From Actinomycetospora straminea (GTDB lineage Bacteria; Actinomycetota; Actinomycetes; Mycobacteriales; Pseudonocardiaceae), in the NCBI RefSeq assembly GCF_028737255.1, contig NZ_JAQZAN010000030.1, positions 1 through 59,174 on the forward strand: 59,174 bases of DNA, in the 5' to 3' direction. This document shows, piece after piece, positions 42,949 through 51,815 of the stretch. The position numbers and the translations under genes were made by a program. Each line of letters begins with the position of its first letter. Position 1 is the first letter of the stretch. The notes under the pieces are model-generated. The model was not told where the DNA came from and searched no databases. It saw only the letters and a program-made list of their open reading frames with translations.

Positions 42949-45084
42949 TCAGACCGGCGCGATCTCCACGCGCGTGTCCGAGAACGTCGGCGCGTTGCCG
43001 AGGTCGGCGAACACGAAGGGGTTCACGGCGTTGACCGTGCTCTGGTCCTTCGCGTTCTTCGGCCACGCGCCCATGGGTGCCACGGCCACGCCCGGGGCCA
43101 CCTCGTCGCTGACGCGCGCCAGCGCGACGAAGCGCCCGCGGTCGTTGTAGACCGCCACGTACTGGCCGTCGGTGATGTCGCGCGCCGCGGCGTCGGCGGG
43201 GTGCAGGGTCACCATCTGCTCGCCCTGCACGCGCTTCTGCATGGCCTGGTCGCCCGCGCTCGAGTTGAGGAACGCGTGCGACTTCGGCGAGAGCAGGTTC
43301 AGCGGGTGGCTGTCGGACGTCTCGCGCGGCGGCACGTAGTGCGGCAGCGGGTCGACGACCCCGCCCGGCTGGTACTCCTCGGAGAGCTGGCGGAAGAGCG
43401 GGACGACGAAGTTGCCCGCCGCCTCCAGCGCCGAGGAGCGGAACTCCGTCTTCCCCGACGGCGTCGGGAAGCCGCCCTCGGCGTGCGGGCGGTACTCGTC
43501 GGGCGAGGGCAGGTTCAGCCGCGCCCAGCCCGTCTCGCGCAGCGACTCGAGCGTGATCCCCTCCATCACCGGCGAGGACCAGTCGTAGGACTGCTCGAGC
43601 AGCTCCTCGTCGGTGAGCCGGAAGTACGGGTCGTCGAAGCCCATCCGCGCCGCGAGCCGGCGGAACAGCTCGGTGTTCGGGATGGCCTCGCCCTCCGGCG
43701 CGATCGCCGGGGTGTTCAGCGTGACGTAGAAGTGGCCCCAGCTGAACATGATGTCGTGCTGCTCGAGCTGGGTCGTCGCGGGCAGGACGATGTCGGCGTG
43801 GCGGGCCGTGTCGGTGAGGACGTGGTCGCTGACGACGGTGAACAGGTCCTCGCGGGACAGACCGCGCGCGAGCTTGTCCTGCTCGGGGCAGACCACCATC
43901 GGGTTCGAGTTGTAGACGACGAGCGCCGTGATCGGCGGATCGAGCTCCATCTCGCCGGTCAGCACCCGCCCGAGCAGGTACTGGTTGACGATGCGCGTGC
44001 CCGGCGTCGCCATCTCGGGGTGGATGAACGCCGGCCAGTTCACCGGGTGCGCCCACAGCGGCAGCTGCAGCAGGCCGCCGCCGACGTGCCGCCACGCCCC
44101 GGTCAGCGCCGGCAGGCAGGCGATCGAGCGGACGGTCTGCCCGCCGCCGGCGTGCCGCTCGATGGCGACGCCGATGCGGATCATCGACGGGTCGGTGGTG
44201 GCGTACTCGCGGGCCAGCGTGCGGATGTCCTCGGCGGGGATGCCGGTCTCCTCCGACGCCCACTCCGGGGTGTACTGCGCCGCGCGCTCGGCGAGCTCGT
44301 CGAAGCCGACGGTGTGCTCGCGGACGTAGTCCTCGTCGTGCAGGCCCTCGGAGATGATCACGTTCATCATCGCCAGGGCGAGCGCGCCGTCGGTGCCGGG
44401 CCGGATCGGGATGTACCAGTCGGCGCGCTTGGCGGTCTTGTGCCGGACCGGGTCGATGACGACGACCTTCGCGCCCCGCTTCTGCGCCTCGGCGACCACC
44501 GGCCAGAGGTGCAGGTTGGTCGAGACCATGTTGCAGGCCCAGATGATGATGTACTTCGAGTGCACGATGCTCTCGGGGTCGACGCCCGCGGTCGCGCCCA
44601 CGGTGGCGGCGTACGCGGTGCAGGAGCCGGAGTCGCAGTAGGTGCGCTCGGTGATGGTGGCGCCGAGGCGGTGGAAGAAGGCGTCGCCGACCGACAGGCC
44701 GTTGAGGATGCCCTGCGTGCCGAGGTAGCTGACCGGCATGACGGTCTCGGCGCCGTGCTCGGCGATCCGCGCCCGGAACTCCGACGCGATCGTGTCGAGC
44801 GCGTCGTCCCAGCTGATCTGCTCGAACCGCCCGCTGCCCTTGGGCCCGACCCGGCGCATCGGGTGCAGCACGCGGTCCGGGTTGTAGACCTTGTCCTGGT
44901 AGTTGTTGACCTTGACGCAGAGGCCGCCGCGCGTGATCGGGTGCTCGGGGTCGCCCCGCACGCCGGTCGCGACACCGTTCTCGACGGTCACGACCATCGC
45001 GCAGGTGTCGGGACAGTCGTGCGGGCACGCCGCGCGCACGGTGGTGGTCGTGGGCGTCAGCGGCAGGTCCTCGAGGGCGGTCAC
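42949..45084 (-). CDS. molybdopterin oxidoreductase (DMSO reductase superfamily)
   Basis: A 711-residue Mo/W-bisPGD enzyme. The N-terminal [4Fe-4S] ligands are Cys20, Cys24, Cys28 and Cys56 (CPHDCPDTC...GGLC). The probable Mo ligand region is TYCDSGSCTAY, with Cys150 and Cys155. The family (BisC/FdhF-like, COG0243) includes formate dehydrogenases and sulfur-compound reductases; specificity is open. There is no Tat signal, so it is cytoplasmic. No electron-transfer or membrane subunit is adjacent, which makes it an orphan subunit. Start GTG 45084 has AGGGAG five bases upstream. It is divergent from an AraC regulator that may control it. Confidence 0.9.
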   Translation of the reverse strand: MTALEDLPLTPTTTTVRAACPHDCPDTCAMVVTVENGVATGVRGDPEHPITRGGLCVKVNNYQDKVYNPDRVLHPMRRVGPKGSGRFEQISWDDALDTIASEFRARIAEHGAETVMPVSYLGTQGILNGLSVGDAFFHRLGATITERTYCDSGSCTAYAATVGATAGVDPESIVHSKYIIIWACNMVSTNLHLWPVVAEAQKRGAKVVVIDPVRHKTAKRADWYIPIRPGTDGALALAMMNVIISEGLHDEDYVREHTVGFDELAERAAQYTPEWASEETGIPAEDIRTLAREYATTDPSMIRIGVAIERHAGGGQTVRSIACLPALTGAWRHVGGGLLQLPLWAHPVNWPAFIHPEMATPGTRIVNQYLLGRVLTGEMELDPPITALVVYNSNPMVVCPEQDKLARGLSREDLFTVVSDHVLTDTARHADIVLPATTQLEQHDIMFSWGHFYVTLNTPAIAPEGEAIPNTELFRRLAARMGFDDPYFRLTDEELLEQSYDWSSPVMEGITLESLRETGWARLNLPSPDEYRPHAEGGFPTPSGKTEFRSSALEAAGNFVVPLFRQLSEEYQPGGVVDPLPHYVPPRETSDSHPLNLLSPKSHAFLNSSAGDQAMQKRVQGEQMVTLHPADAAARDITDGQYVAVYNDRGRFVALARVSDEVAPGVAVAPMGAWPKNAKDQSTVNAVNPFVFADLGNAPTFSDTRVEIAPV

Positions 45085-45234
45085 GGGTGCTCCCTGGCGG
45101 CTCGGGCGGCAGGGGTGTCCGCCGCGTGGTGGTGGCGCCGGGCGGACGCGACCCCGTGGGCCCCGGACCGCCGGTGACAGCCTGACCACTCGACGCGCTC
45201 GCGCGCTTGTCGCTGGGCGACGAGTTGCCCACCG

Positions 45235-45264
45235 TTGACCGGGAGGTGCCCGGTTCCCTAGCGT
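45235..45264 (+). promoter_or_regulatory. sigma70-type promoter of the AraC gene
   Basis: TTGACC (45235-45240) and TAGCGT (45259-45264) with an 18-base spacer, about 67 bases before GTG 45331. The rest of 45085-45234 shows no further clear site. Confidence 0.45.
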
Positions 45265-45330
45265 CGGGCGACCGCCCCTGCTCGCCGACACGGTCGCAGC
45301 GCCGTCCTCCTCCCCACCCGGGAGCCGCCC

Positions 45331-46326
45331 GTGGCGACCACCGCCCGCCCCGTGGGTCCGTTCGCGCGCGCCCGGACGCCGATGCGCGCGCCCACCCCGG
45401 GTGAGGTGCGGGGCCGGGCCGACCGCGTGGACGGCTGGCGCGACCTCCTGCGCGAGCACTTCGTCGCCCTCGACGTGCACACCCGGCGCGACGCGGCCTT
45501 CGACGGGGCGGTGCGCAGCAGCCTGCTCGGACACCTCGCCGTGGCCACGGTCGACTCGACCGCGCAGGAGTGCGTCCGCACGCCGGGCCTCGCGCGCGAC
45601 GACGACGACTACCTGCAGGTCGGCCTCATCGCCCGCGGCGAGGCCGTGGTGCGCCAGGACGGGCGCGAGGCCCTGCTCGGCCCCGGCGCCTACACGATCT
45701 ACGAGACGGCACGCCCGTTCGCCTGGCGGTTCACGGGCGACTGGCGGATGTTGGTGTTCACCTGGCCCCGCGACCTCGTCGGCATCGACCCGGGCACCAC
45801 CCGGTCGGCGACCGCGCGGGCGCTGGGCGGCGACCGCCTCGGCAGCATCGTCGGGCGCACGCTCGCCGACGTCGTCACCGCGCCGCCCGAGCTGTCCCCG
45901 GCCGCCGCCGGCCGTCTCGCGACCGAGCTCGCCGACCTCGTGGGCACCGTCGCCGGCGAGGCCCTGCAGCGCGACGAGACCGGCTCCCGGGCGGCCGCCG
46001 TGCTGCGCGCCCGCGTCGAGGCCTACGTCGCCGAGCACCTCGAGGACCCCGACCTCGGGCCCGAGACCATCGCCCGCGCGCACTTCGTCTCGACCCGCCA
46101 GCTGCACCGCGCCTTCGCCGAGGCGTCGACGACCGTGGGCCGGCTGGTGCGTCGCCGGCGCCTCGAGCACGGGCAGCGCGCGCTCGCCGACCCGCGGCTC
46201 GCCGACCTCTCGGTCACCGACGTGGCGCTGCGCTGCGGGTTCGCCGACCTCGCGTCGTTCAGCCGCGCGTTCAAGGAGACGTTCCACGAGCCGCCGAGCA
46301 CCTTCCGTCGCCGTCACGGCCGGTGA
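45331..46326 (+). CDS. AraC family transcriptional regulator
   Basis: A 331-residue regulator. The N-terminal half (about 50-190) is an AraC-binding-like cupin (LIARGEAVVRQDGREALLGPGAYTIYE). The C-terminal HTH_18 runs from 225 to 328, with LSVTDVALRCGFADLASFSRAFKETF as the second helix-turn-helix and the FRRRHGR end typical of the family. Start GTG 45331 follows GGGAG. It is divergent from the molybdopterin oxidoreductase and may activate it, but no operator could be defined. Confidence 0.9.
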   Translation: MATTARPVGPFARARTPMRAPTPGEVRGRADRVDGWRDLLREHFVALDVHTRRDAAFDGAVRSSLLGHLAVATVDSTAQECVRTPGLARDDDDYLQVGLIARGEAVVRQDGREALLGPGAYTIYETARPFAWRFTGDWRMLVFTWPRDLVGIDPGTTRSATARALGGDRLGSIVGRTLADVVTAPPELSPAAAGRLATELADLVGTVAGEALQRDETGSRAAAVLRARVEAYVAEHLEDPDLGPETIARAHFVSTRQLHRAFAEASTTVGRLVRRRRLEHGQRALADPRLADLSVTDVALRCGFADLASFSRAFKETFHEPPSTFRRRHGR

Positions 46327-46444
46327 CCACGGGCTCGCGGAGAGGATTTCCTGCTCGACGCGGAACATCCGGGTCCGCCCGCACCGTCAGAGGTTCGAAC
46401 GCCCCCCACCCCGGGCACCGATCCTCACCGAGAGCGAGCACGCC

Positions 46445-46786
46445 ATGAGCACCGACACCAACGCCTCCGACCGCCACTTCGCCGCCGACGGCAACATCTA
46501 CGAGGCCGACGGCACCGTGGTCGGCACCTACCAGCTCGACGAGCACGGCCACCTCGCCTCGACCTCCACGGACGAGGACGGCGACGGCCGCGTCGACACG
46601 GTCGTCGCCGACACCGACCACAACGGGACCTTCGAGACCGGCGTGGTCGACACGAACGCCGACGGCTACGGCGAGACGGTCCTGATGGACACGGACAACG
46701 ACGGCGACTTCGACACCGCCGCGCTCGACACCGACGCCGACGGCACCTTCGAGACCGTCCGCACCGACCCCGACGGCTTCGCCTGA
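46445..46786 (+). CDS. protein with five 13-residue DxDxDG calcium-loop-like repeats
   Basis: A 113-residue, very acidic protein from ATG 46445. Residues 43-107 form five units of exactly 13 residues, each close to DTDxDGxFETxxx (43-55, 56-68, 69-81, 82-94, 95-107), followed by DPDGFA. The Asp/Asn spacing at 1, 3, 5 and Glu/Asp at 9 is that of calcium-binding loops such as dockerin or thrombospondin type 3 repeats. There is no signal peptide, so it would act in the cytoplasm or leave by another route. It stands alone between an AraC gene and a strong terminator. Function unknown. Confidence 0.8.
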   Translation: MSTDTNASDRHFAADGNIYEADGTVVGTYQLDEHGHLASTSTDEDGDGRVDTVVADTDHNGTFETGVVDTNADGYGETVLMDTDNDGDFDTAALDTDADGTFETVRTDPDGFA

Positions 46787-46795
46787 TCCCCCCAT

Positions 46796-46827
46796 GTGAG
46801 CTCCACGGCCGTCGCCGTGGAGCTCAC
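46796..46827. terminator. bidirectional hairpin terminator
   Basis: GTGAGCTCCACGGC and GCCGTGGAGCTCAC make a 14-bp perfect stem with a CGTC loop, between the convergent repeat-protein gene and the Baeyer-Villiger monooxygenase gene. Confidence 0.9.
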
Positions 46828-46870
46828 GGGCGTCCGGGGTCCTCGGCGGCGCGTGACCTCGGTCGCCCGG

Positions 46871-48508
46871 TCACACCGACGAGAAGACGAACCCCGGGTA
46901 GCCGTTGGCGGCGAGCTGGTCGCAGTGCTGGCGGTAGTTCCCGACGCCGCCGATGTAGGCCATGAACACCCGCGGCTTGCCGGGCACGTTGGAGCCCATG
47001 TACCAGGAGTCCGCCCGCGGGTAGAGCGTGTACTCGCCGACCTCGCGGACGTGGTCGGTCCAGGCCCGCTCGGCCTCCTCGGTGGACTCCACGACGGTGT
47101 CGCCCCGGGTGTGGGCGTGCGCGACGGTGTCGGCGACGAAGTCCACGTGCTGCTCGATCGACACCATCATGTTCGACAGCACCGACGGGCTGCCGGGCCC
47201 GGTGATCGTGTAGAGGTTCGGGAACCCCGCGACCTGCAGTCCCAGGTGCGTCACCGGTCCGTCCGCCCACTTGTCGACCAGCCGCACCCCGGCGCGGCCG
47301 CGGACGTCGATCGCGGCGAGCGTGCCCGTCATCGCGTCGAAGCCGGTGGCGAAGACGAGGTCGTCGACCGCGTACTCGGCGTCCGTGGTGCGCACCCCGC
47401 GCTCGGTGATCTCGACGAGCGGCGTGCGCCGCAGGTCCACGAGGTGCACGTTCTCGCGGTTGAACGTCGCGTAGTAGCCGCTGTCGAGGCACGGCCGCTT
47501 GGTGCCGAACGGGTGGTCGCGCGGGCACAGGGTCTCGGCGGTCTCCGGGTCGTCGACGATCTCCCGGATCTTCTCCCGCACGAACTCCGCGGCGGTCTCG
47601 TTGGCGTCGGCGTCGACGATGCTGTCCGTGTAGGAGGTCAGCATCCCCACGAGGTTGCGGCCCCAGACGCTCTCGTACTGTGCCCGGCGCTCCTCGGGGG
47701 TCACCTCGAGCGCCGAGCTCGTCGCCTCCGGCACCGGGATGCCGAACCCGGACTCGCGCGCGGCCTGCCGGTGCGCCCGGTAGCCGCGCTTGCGCTCGGC
47801 CTGCGCCTCGTCGGACAGCGGGGCGTTGTTCGCCGGCATGCTGAAGTTGGCGGTCCGCTGGAAGACCGTGAGGTCGCCCGCCTCCTCGGCGATGAGCGGG
47901 ATCGCCTGGATGCCCGACGACCCGGTGCCGATGACGGCGACCCGGCGCCCGGTGAAGTCGACGGGCTCGTGCGGCCAGTGCGCGGTGTGGAAGGTGCGGC
48001 CGGCGAACCCCTCCACGCCCGGGATCTCGGGCAGCTTCGAGGTCGACAGGCAGCCGGTCGCCATCACCAGCTGCTCGGTGTCGTAGACCTCGCCGGCCTC
48101 GGTCGTCACGGTCCAGCGGCCGTCGGCGTCGCGCCAGTGGGCGGCCGCGACGCGGGTCCCCAGCCGCACGCCGTCGCGCAGGCCGAAGCGGTCGGCGACG
48201 TGGTGGACGTAGCGCAGGATCTCCGGCTGCGTCGGGTACTTCTCGGTCCAGTCCCACTCCTGCTCGAGCTCCGGGGAGAACGAGTACGAGTACTCCATGC
48301 TCTCCACGTCGCAGCGCGCGCCGGGGTAGCGGTTCCAGAACCACGTGCCGCCGATGTCGTCGCCCGCCTCGAGGACGACGGTGTCCAGGCCGAGGCCGCG
48401 GAACCGGTGGAGCATGTAGAGCCCGGCGAGGCCGGCGCCGACGACGAGGGCGTCGACGCGGGTGGTGGCGGCCTCGGTGGTCGTGGGCTGCGCGAGGGTG
48501 TCGGTCAC
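46871..48508 (-). CDS. Baeyer-Villiger monooxygenase (flavin-containing)
   Basis: A 545-residue FAD/NADPH enzyme that inserts oxygen next to a ketone carbonyl. Two Rossmann motifs are at 24-29 (GAGLAG) and 194-199 (GTGSSG). The Baeyer-Villiger fingerprint FAGRTFHTAHWP is at 168-179, and GGTWFWNRYPGARCD near 53-67 matches cyclohexanone/phenylacetone monooxygenases. Start GTG 48508 has GGAGG seven bases upstream. It is the last gene of the long minus-strand operon, 48 bases after the SDR gene, so it probably acts on the ketone formed by that SDR, giving an ester or lactone. Length fits class I type B enzymes. Confidence 0.94.
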   Translation of the reverse strand: MTDTLAQPTTTEAATTRVDALVVGAGLAGLYMLHRFRGLGLDTVVLEAGDDIGGTWFWNRYPGARCDVESMEYSYSFSPELEQEWDWTEKYPTQPEILRYVHHVADRFGLRDGVRLGTRVAAAHWRDADGRWTVTTEAGEVYDTEQLVMATGCLSTSKLPEIPGVEGFAGRTFHTAHWPHEPVDFTGRRVAVIGTGSSGIQAIPLIAEEAGDLTVFQRTANFSMPANNAPLSDEAQAERKRGYRAHRQAARESGFGIPVPEATSSALEVTPEERRAQYESVWGRNLVGMLTSYTDSIVDADANETAAEFVREKIREIVDDPETAETLCPRDHPFGTKRPCLDSGYYATFNRENVHLVDLRRTPLVEITERGVRTTDAEYAVDDLVFATGFDAMTGTLAAIDVRGRAGVRLVDKWADGPVTHLGLQVAGFPNLYTITGPGSPSVLSNMMVSIEQHVDFVADTVAHAHTRGDTVVESTEEAERAWTDHVREVGEYTLYPRADSWYMGSNVPGKPRVFMAYIGGVGNYRQHCDQLAANGYPGFVFSSV

Positions 48509-48556
48509 GGGGTCACCTCCGGTGGTGTTGGCGGTCGTCGGTCGGTCGGGGGGACG

Positions 48557-49387
48557 TCACTTGCCGGTCGCGCCGGCGTCGACGGGCAGCATCACGCCGG
48601 TGACGTAGCGGGACTCGTCGGAGGCGAGCCACAGCACGGCGTTGCTGACGTCGGACGCGTCGACCCACGGCACGGGCAGCGCGTTGATCGAGCGGAAGAC
48701 GGGCTCGGCCTGTTCGGACGTCGGGTGCTCGACGCCCGGCACCATGAGCCGGTAGGTGGCCTCGTTGCGGATCATGTCCGTGTCGACCCCGGTGGGGTGC
48801 ACCGAGTTCACGCGGATGCGGTGGGGGGCGAGCTCGTTCGCGAGCACGCGCATGACCCCGACGACGCCGTGCTTGGCCGCGGCGTAGGCGACGGTGTTGG
48901 GCACGCCCTTGAGGCCGGCGGTGGAGCTGGTGATGATCACCGATCCGCCCTCGCCGCGCTCCACCATCGGCGCGATCGCGGCGCGCACGGTGCGGAAGAC
49001 GCCGGTCAGGTTGATGGCGATGGTCTCGTCCCACAGGCCGTCGTCGGTGTCGAGGGCCGGCGCGGTCGGGAAGATGCCGGCGTTCGCGCACACCACGTCG
49101 AGCCGCCCGAAGGTGCCGACGGCGTCGTCGACGACCTTCGCGAGCCCGCCGGTGTCCCGCACGTCCACGACGTGCGCGAGCGCCCGCCGCCCGGCCGCGC
49201 GGACCTCCTCGGCGACCCGGTCGAGGTCGTCCTCGCCCGGCATCCCGATCGGCGCCGACGGGATCGGCGCGCAGGCGTCGACGAGCACCACGTCCGCGCC
49301 CTCGCCGGCCAACCGCAGCGCGTGCGAGCGGCCCTGGCCCCGCGCCGCCCCGGTGATCAGGGCGACCTTGCCCTCGACCCGTCCCAT
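48557..49387 (-). CDS. SDR family oxidoreductase, probable mycofactocin-coupled
   Basis: A 276-residue SDR with cofactor motif TGAARGQGRSHA near 12-23, the long insertion after strand two (VDACAPIPSAPIGMPGEDDL) and VDVRD, features of the mycofactocin-dependent SDR subfamily of actinobacteria, which keep NAD bound and pass electrons to mycofactocin. Ser and YAAAK residues are intact. ATG 49387 shares one base with the stop of the upstream MaoC-like gene. It would oxidise an alcohol made by the P450 to a ketone for the Baeyer-Villiger enzyme. The mycofactocin assignment is family knowledge; its synthesis genes are not in the window. Confidence 0.88.
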   Translation of the reverse strand: MGRVEGKVALITGAARGQGRSHALRLAGEGADVVLVDACAPIPSAPIGMPGEDDLDRVAEEVRAAGRRALAHVVDVRDTGGLAKVVDDAVGTFGRLDVVCANAGIFPTAPALDTDDGLWDETIAINLTGVFRTVRAAIAPMVERGEGGSVIITSSTAGLKGVPNTVAYAAAKHGVVGVMRVLANELAPHRIRVNSVHPTGVDTDMIRNEATYRLMVPGVEHPTSEQAEPVFRSINALPVPWVDASDVSNAVLWLASDESRYVTGVMLPVDAGATGK

Positions 49388-50238
49388 CACGGTCCTCCCC
49401 GTCCTCGCAGCTCCGCGGTGCCGGTCACCGCGTCCCGACCGTCGGCGTGGCGCAGGGCGAACGAGCCGTCGTCGCGGGCCACCGGCGTGACGACGTCGCC
49501 GGCGACGACCGTCGCCCGGAAGCGCGCGGCGAAGCCCGTGAGGACGGCGTCCGGCCGGCGCGCGGTGACGTGGGTGAGGGCGTAGGCGAGGTTCGCGGGG
49601 CCCTGGTTGACGCACGCGTGCCCGAGCCCGACCGCCGCGGCGGCGTCGGGGTCGAGGTGGATCGGGTTGGGGTCGCGCAGCAGCAGGGCGAGCAGCTTCA
49701 TCTCGTCGGCGCGGACGGTGATCGGCGCACCGGGGTGCTCGGGGCCCTCCGGGACCGCGTCCGGCGTCCCCCCGGCCGCGGGCGCGTCGGTGACCCCCGG
49801 CCGCGGCAGCAGGAAGACGTAGGTGGCGGTGAGCACCGGCGCGCCCGCGCCCGGGGGGCCGCGGCGCAGGTCGAGCACCAGCTCGACCTCGTCGACGACG
49901 CCGAGCACGCGGCCGCGGCGCCGGCGCACGGTGGTGACGCCGCCGCGCACCTCGTGGTCGACGTCGAGGGCCAGCGGGGCGGCGCAGCGGGCGGCGAACC
50001 GCCCCAGCAGCGGTCCCGCCTCGAGCGGGCAGCCGAGCGTGGTGAACAGCTCGGCGAGCGAGCACCCCATCCCCCGCTGCGGGGCGAGGAACGCCCAGAT
50101 CGGGTGCGGCTCGGGGCGGCGGGGCGCGCGCACCGCGTCGTGCATCAGCAGGCTCTCGTAGCCCTCGACCCGGCTCGTGCCGCCGGGCAGGCGCAGGCCC
50201 GCGAGGTCCGCGGGCGCCGGCGCCGGGGCGGCCGTCAC
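49387..50238 (-). CDS. MaoC-like (hot-dog fold) dehydratase/hydratase
   Basis: A 283-residue double hot-dog protein. The N-terminal half (about 1-145) resembles the FAS1-like/HTD2 dehydratase part; the C-terminal half has the hydratase helix motif RDPNPIHLDPDAA near 185-198, with catalytic Asp/His. It should hydrate an enoyl-CoA. GTG 50238 overlaps the stop of the CoA synthetase gene (GTGA); its own stop touches the SDR start. It is one link in the gap-free operon. Confidence 0.83.
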   Translation of the reverse strand: MTAAPAPAPADLAGLRLPGGTSRVEGYESLLMHDAVRAPRRPEPHPIWAFLAPQRGMGCSLAELFTTLGCPLEAGPLLGRFAARCAAPLALDVDHEVRGGVTTVRRRRGRVLGVVDEVELVLDLRRGPPGAGAPVLTATYVFLLPRPGVTDAPAAGGTPDAVPEGPEHPGAPITVRADEMKLLALLLRDPNPIHLDPDAAAAVGLGHACVNQGPANLAYALTHVTARRPDAVLTGFAARFRATVVAGDVVTPVARDDGSFALRHADGRDAVTGTAELRGRGGP

Positions 50239-51815
50239 GCGCCCACCCGCGGCGCCTCGGTGACGCCCGCCGCGGCGAGCTCCTCGGCGATCCGGGCGCG
50301 CAGCTCCACCTTGCGGATCTTCGTGCCGGACATCGGCCAGGCGTCGACGAAACGCACGTACCGCGGCACGCGGAAGGTCGCGATCCGCCCGACGCAGTGC
50401 GCGATCAGCTCCTCGGCGGTCGCGGTGGTCCCGGGCGCGAGCTGCACGAACGCCGCCGGCACCTCGACGTAGCGGGCGTCGGGCGCGGCGACCACCGCGA
50501 CGACGCCGACCGCCGGGTGCGTGAGCAGGTGGTTCTCGATCTCCGCGGCCGACACGTTCTCGCCGCCGACCTTGAGCATGTCCTTGAGCCGCGTGCGGAA
50601 GGTGACGCGCCCGTCGTCGTCGACGGTGACCACGTCGCCGGTGTGCACCCACCCGTGCGGGTCGATCGTCGCGGCCGTCGCGTCGGGGTCGCGGAAGTAG
50701 CCGTCGAACGCGGTGGGCCCCCGGAACAGCAGCTCGCCGGGGGTGCCGGGCGGCAGGTCGGCGCCGCTGTCGGGGTCGACCACACGCACGCGCATGCCGG
50801 GCATCGGGTGGCCGCCGGTGGTCAGGCGTGCCTCGAGCGGATCGTCGAGGCGGCCCAGGGCGAGGAACGCCGACGACTCGGTCATCGCCACGCACGAGAC
50901 GTGGACCGCCTGCGGCACGCGCTCGGCCATGGTCCGCAGCCGCTCGGGCACGCCGACGGCCATGACGAGGCGGAGGCGGTGCAGGTCGCGGTCGGGGAAG
51001 TCGGGGCGGTCGAGCACCGGCATCCAGATCGTCTCGAACGCGGCGAGCGCGACGGTGACCCGCTCGGCCTCGAGGAGCGCGGGCGTCGTCGTCGGGTCGA
51101 AGTGGCCGGGGTGGACGAACGTCGCGCGGGCGGTGAGCGCCGCGACCGCGAACGTGATGCCGCCGCCGTGGAAGAGCGGGATCGCGGTCCAGATGCGGTC
51201 GGCGGACGTCAGGGCCATCCGCTCGGCGATCCCGGCGGCGAGCCGGACCAGCGCCTCGTGCGAGATCAGCGCGCCCTTCGGCGCCGCCGTGGTGCCCGAG
51301 GTGTAGACCAGCACCGCGGGGGCGCGGACCCGCGTGCCGGCCTCGGCGTCGGCGACGTCGGCCGGATCGCCCCCGGTCAGCTCCGCGAGCGTCACCAGCG
51401 CCCGCAGCTCCGGCGCCGGGCCGGCCGCGACCGCGCGGCGGGCGAGGTCGGCGAGGTCCGGCGCGCCGGGCGTGCTCGGCGGCGCGGTGACGACCAGCGC
51501 AGCGCCCGAGTGCACGACGACGTGGCGCACCTCGTCGGGGCGGTAGCGGGCGTTGACGGGCACCGCGATGGCCCCGACGCGCGTGACGGCGAGCAGCAGC
51601 GCGACGAGGTCGGCGGACGCGGGCAGCAGCAGCGCCACCCGGTCGCCCGGCGCGACGCCGTGGGCGAGCAGCGCGGCGGCGTGGCGCACCGACCGGGCGG
51701 CCAGCGCGCCGACGGTGAGGCGCTCGCCGTCGGCGAAGACCAGGGCCTCGGCGTCCGGGTCGAGGGCCGCGGACTCGTCGACGAGCTCGTGCAGCGTCGT
51801 GACCCGGGGCCTCAC
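50235..51815 (-). CDS. class I adenylate-forming acyl-CoA synthetase
   Basis: A 526-residue AMP-dependent ligase. YTSGTTAAPKGAL near 175-187 is the phosphate loop, VAMTESSAF near 310 the adenine motif, HTGDVVTVDDDGR near 398-410 the ribose-binding Asp, and the C-terminal SGTKIRKVELR holds the catalytic Lys. It activates the acid released in the pathway to its CoA ester. GTG 51815 overlaps the P450 stop by four bases. Length is normal for FadD/caiC-like ligases. Confidence 0.92.
   Translation of the reverse strand: MRPRVTTLHELVDESAALDPDAEALVFADGERLTVGALAARSVRHAAALLAHGVAPGDRVALLLPASADLVALLLAVTRVGAIAVPVNARYRPDEVRHVVVHSGAALVVTAPPSTPGAPDLADLARRAVAAGPAPELRALVTLAELTGGDPADVADAEAGTRVRAPAVLVYTSGTTAAPKGALISHEALVRLAAGIAERMALTSADRIWTAIPLFHGGGITFAVAALTARATFVHPGHFDPTTTPALLEAERVTVALAAFETIWMPVLDRPDFPDRDLHRLRLVMAVGVPERLRTMAERVPQAVHVSCVAMTESSAFLALGRLDDPLEARLTTGGHPMPGMRVRVVDPDSGADLPPGTPGELLFRGPTAFDGYFRDPDATAATIDPHGWVHTGDVVTVDDDGRVTFRTRLKDMLKVGGENVSAAEIENHLLTHPAVGVVAVVAAPDARYVEVPAAFVQLAPGTTATAEELIAHCVGRIATFRVPRYVRFVDAWPMSGTKIRKVELRARIAEELAAAGVTEAPRVGA

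Noticed and set aside
45085..46368. N-terminal extension of the molybdopterin oxidoreductase frame across the AraC gene
   Set aside because: The extension is antisense to a clear AraC protein; the iron-sulfur domain begins normally after GTG 45084.
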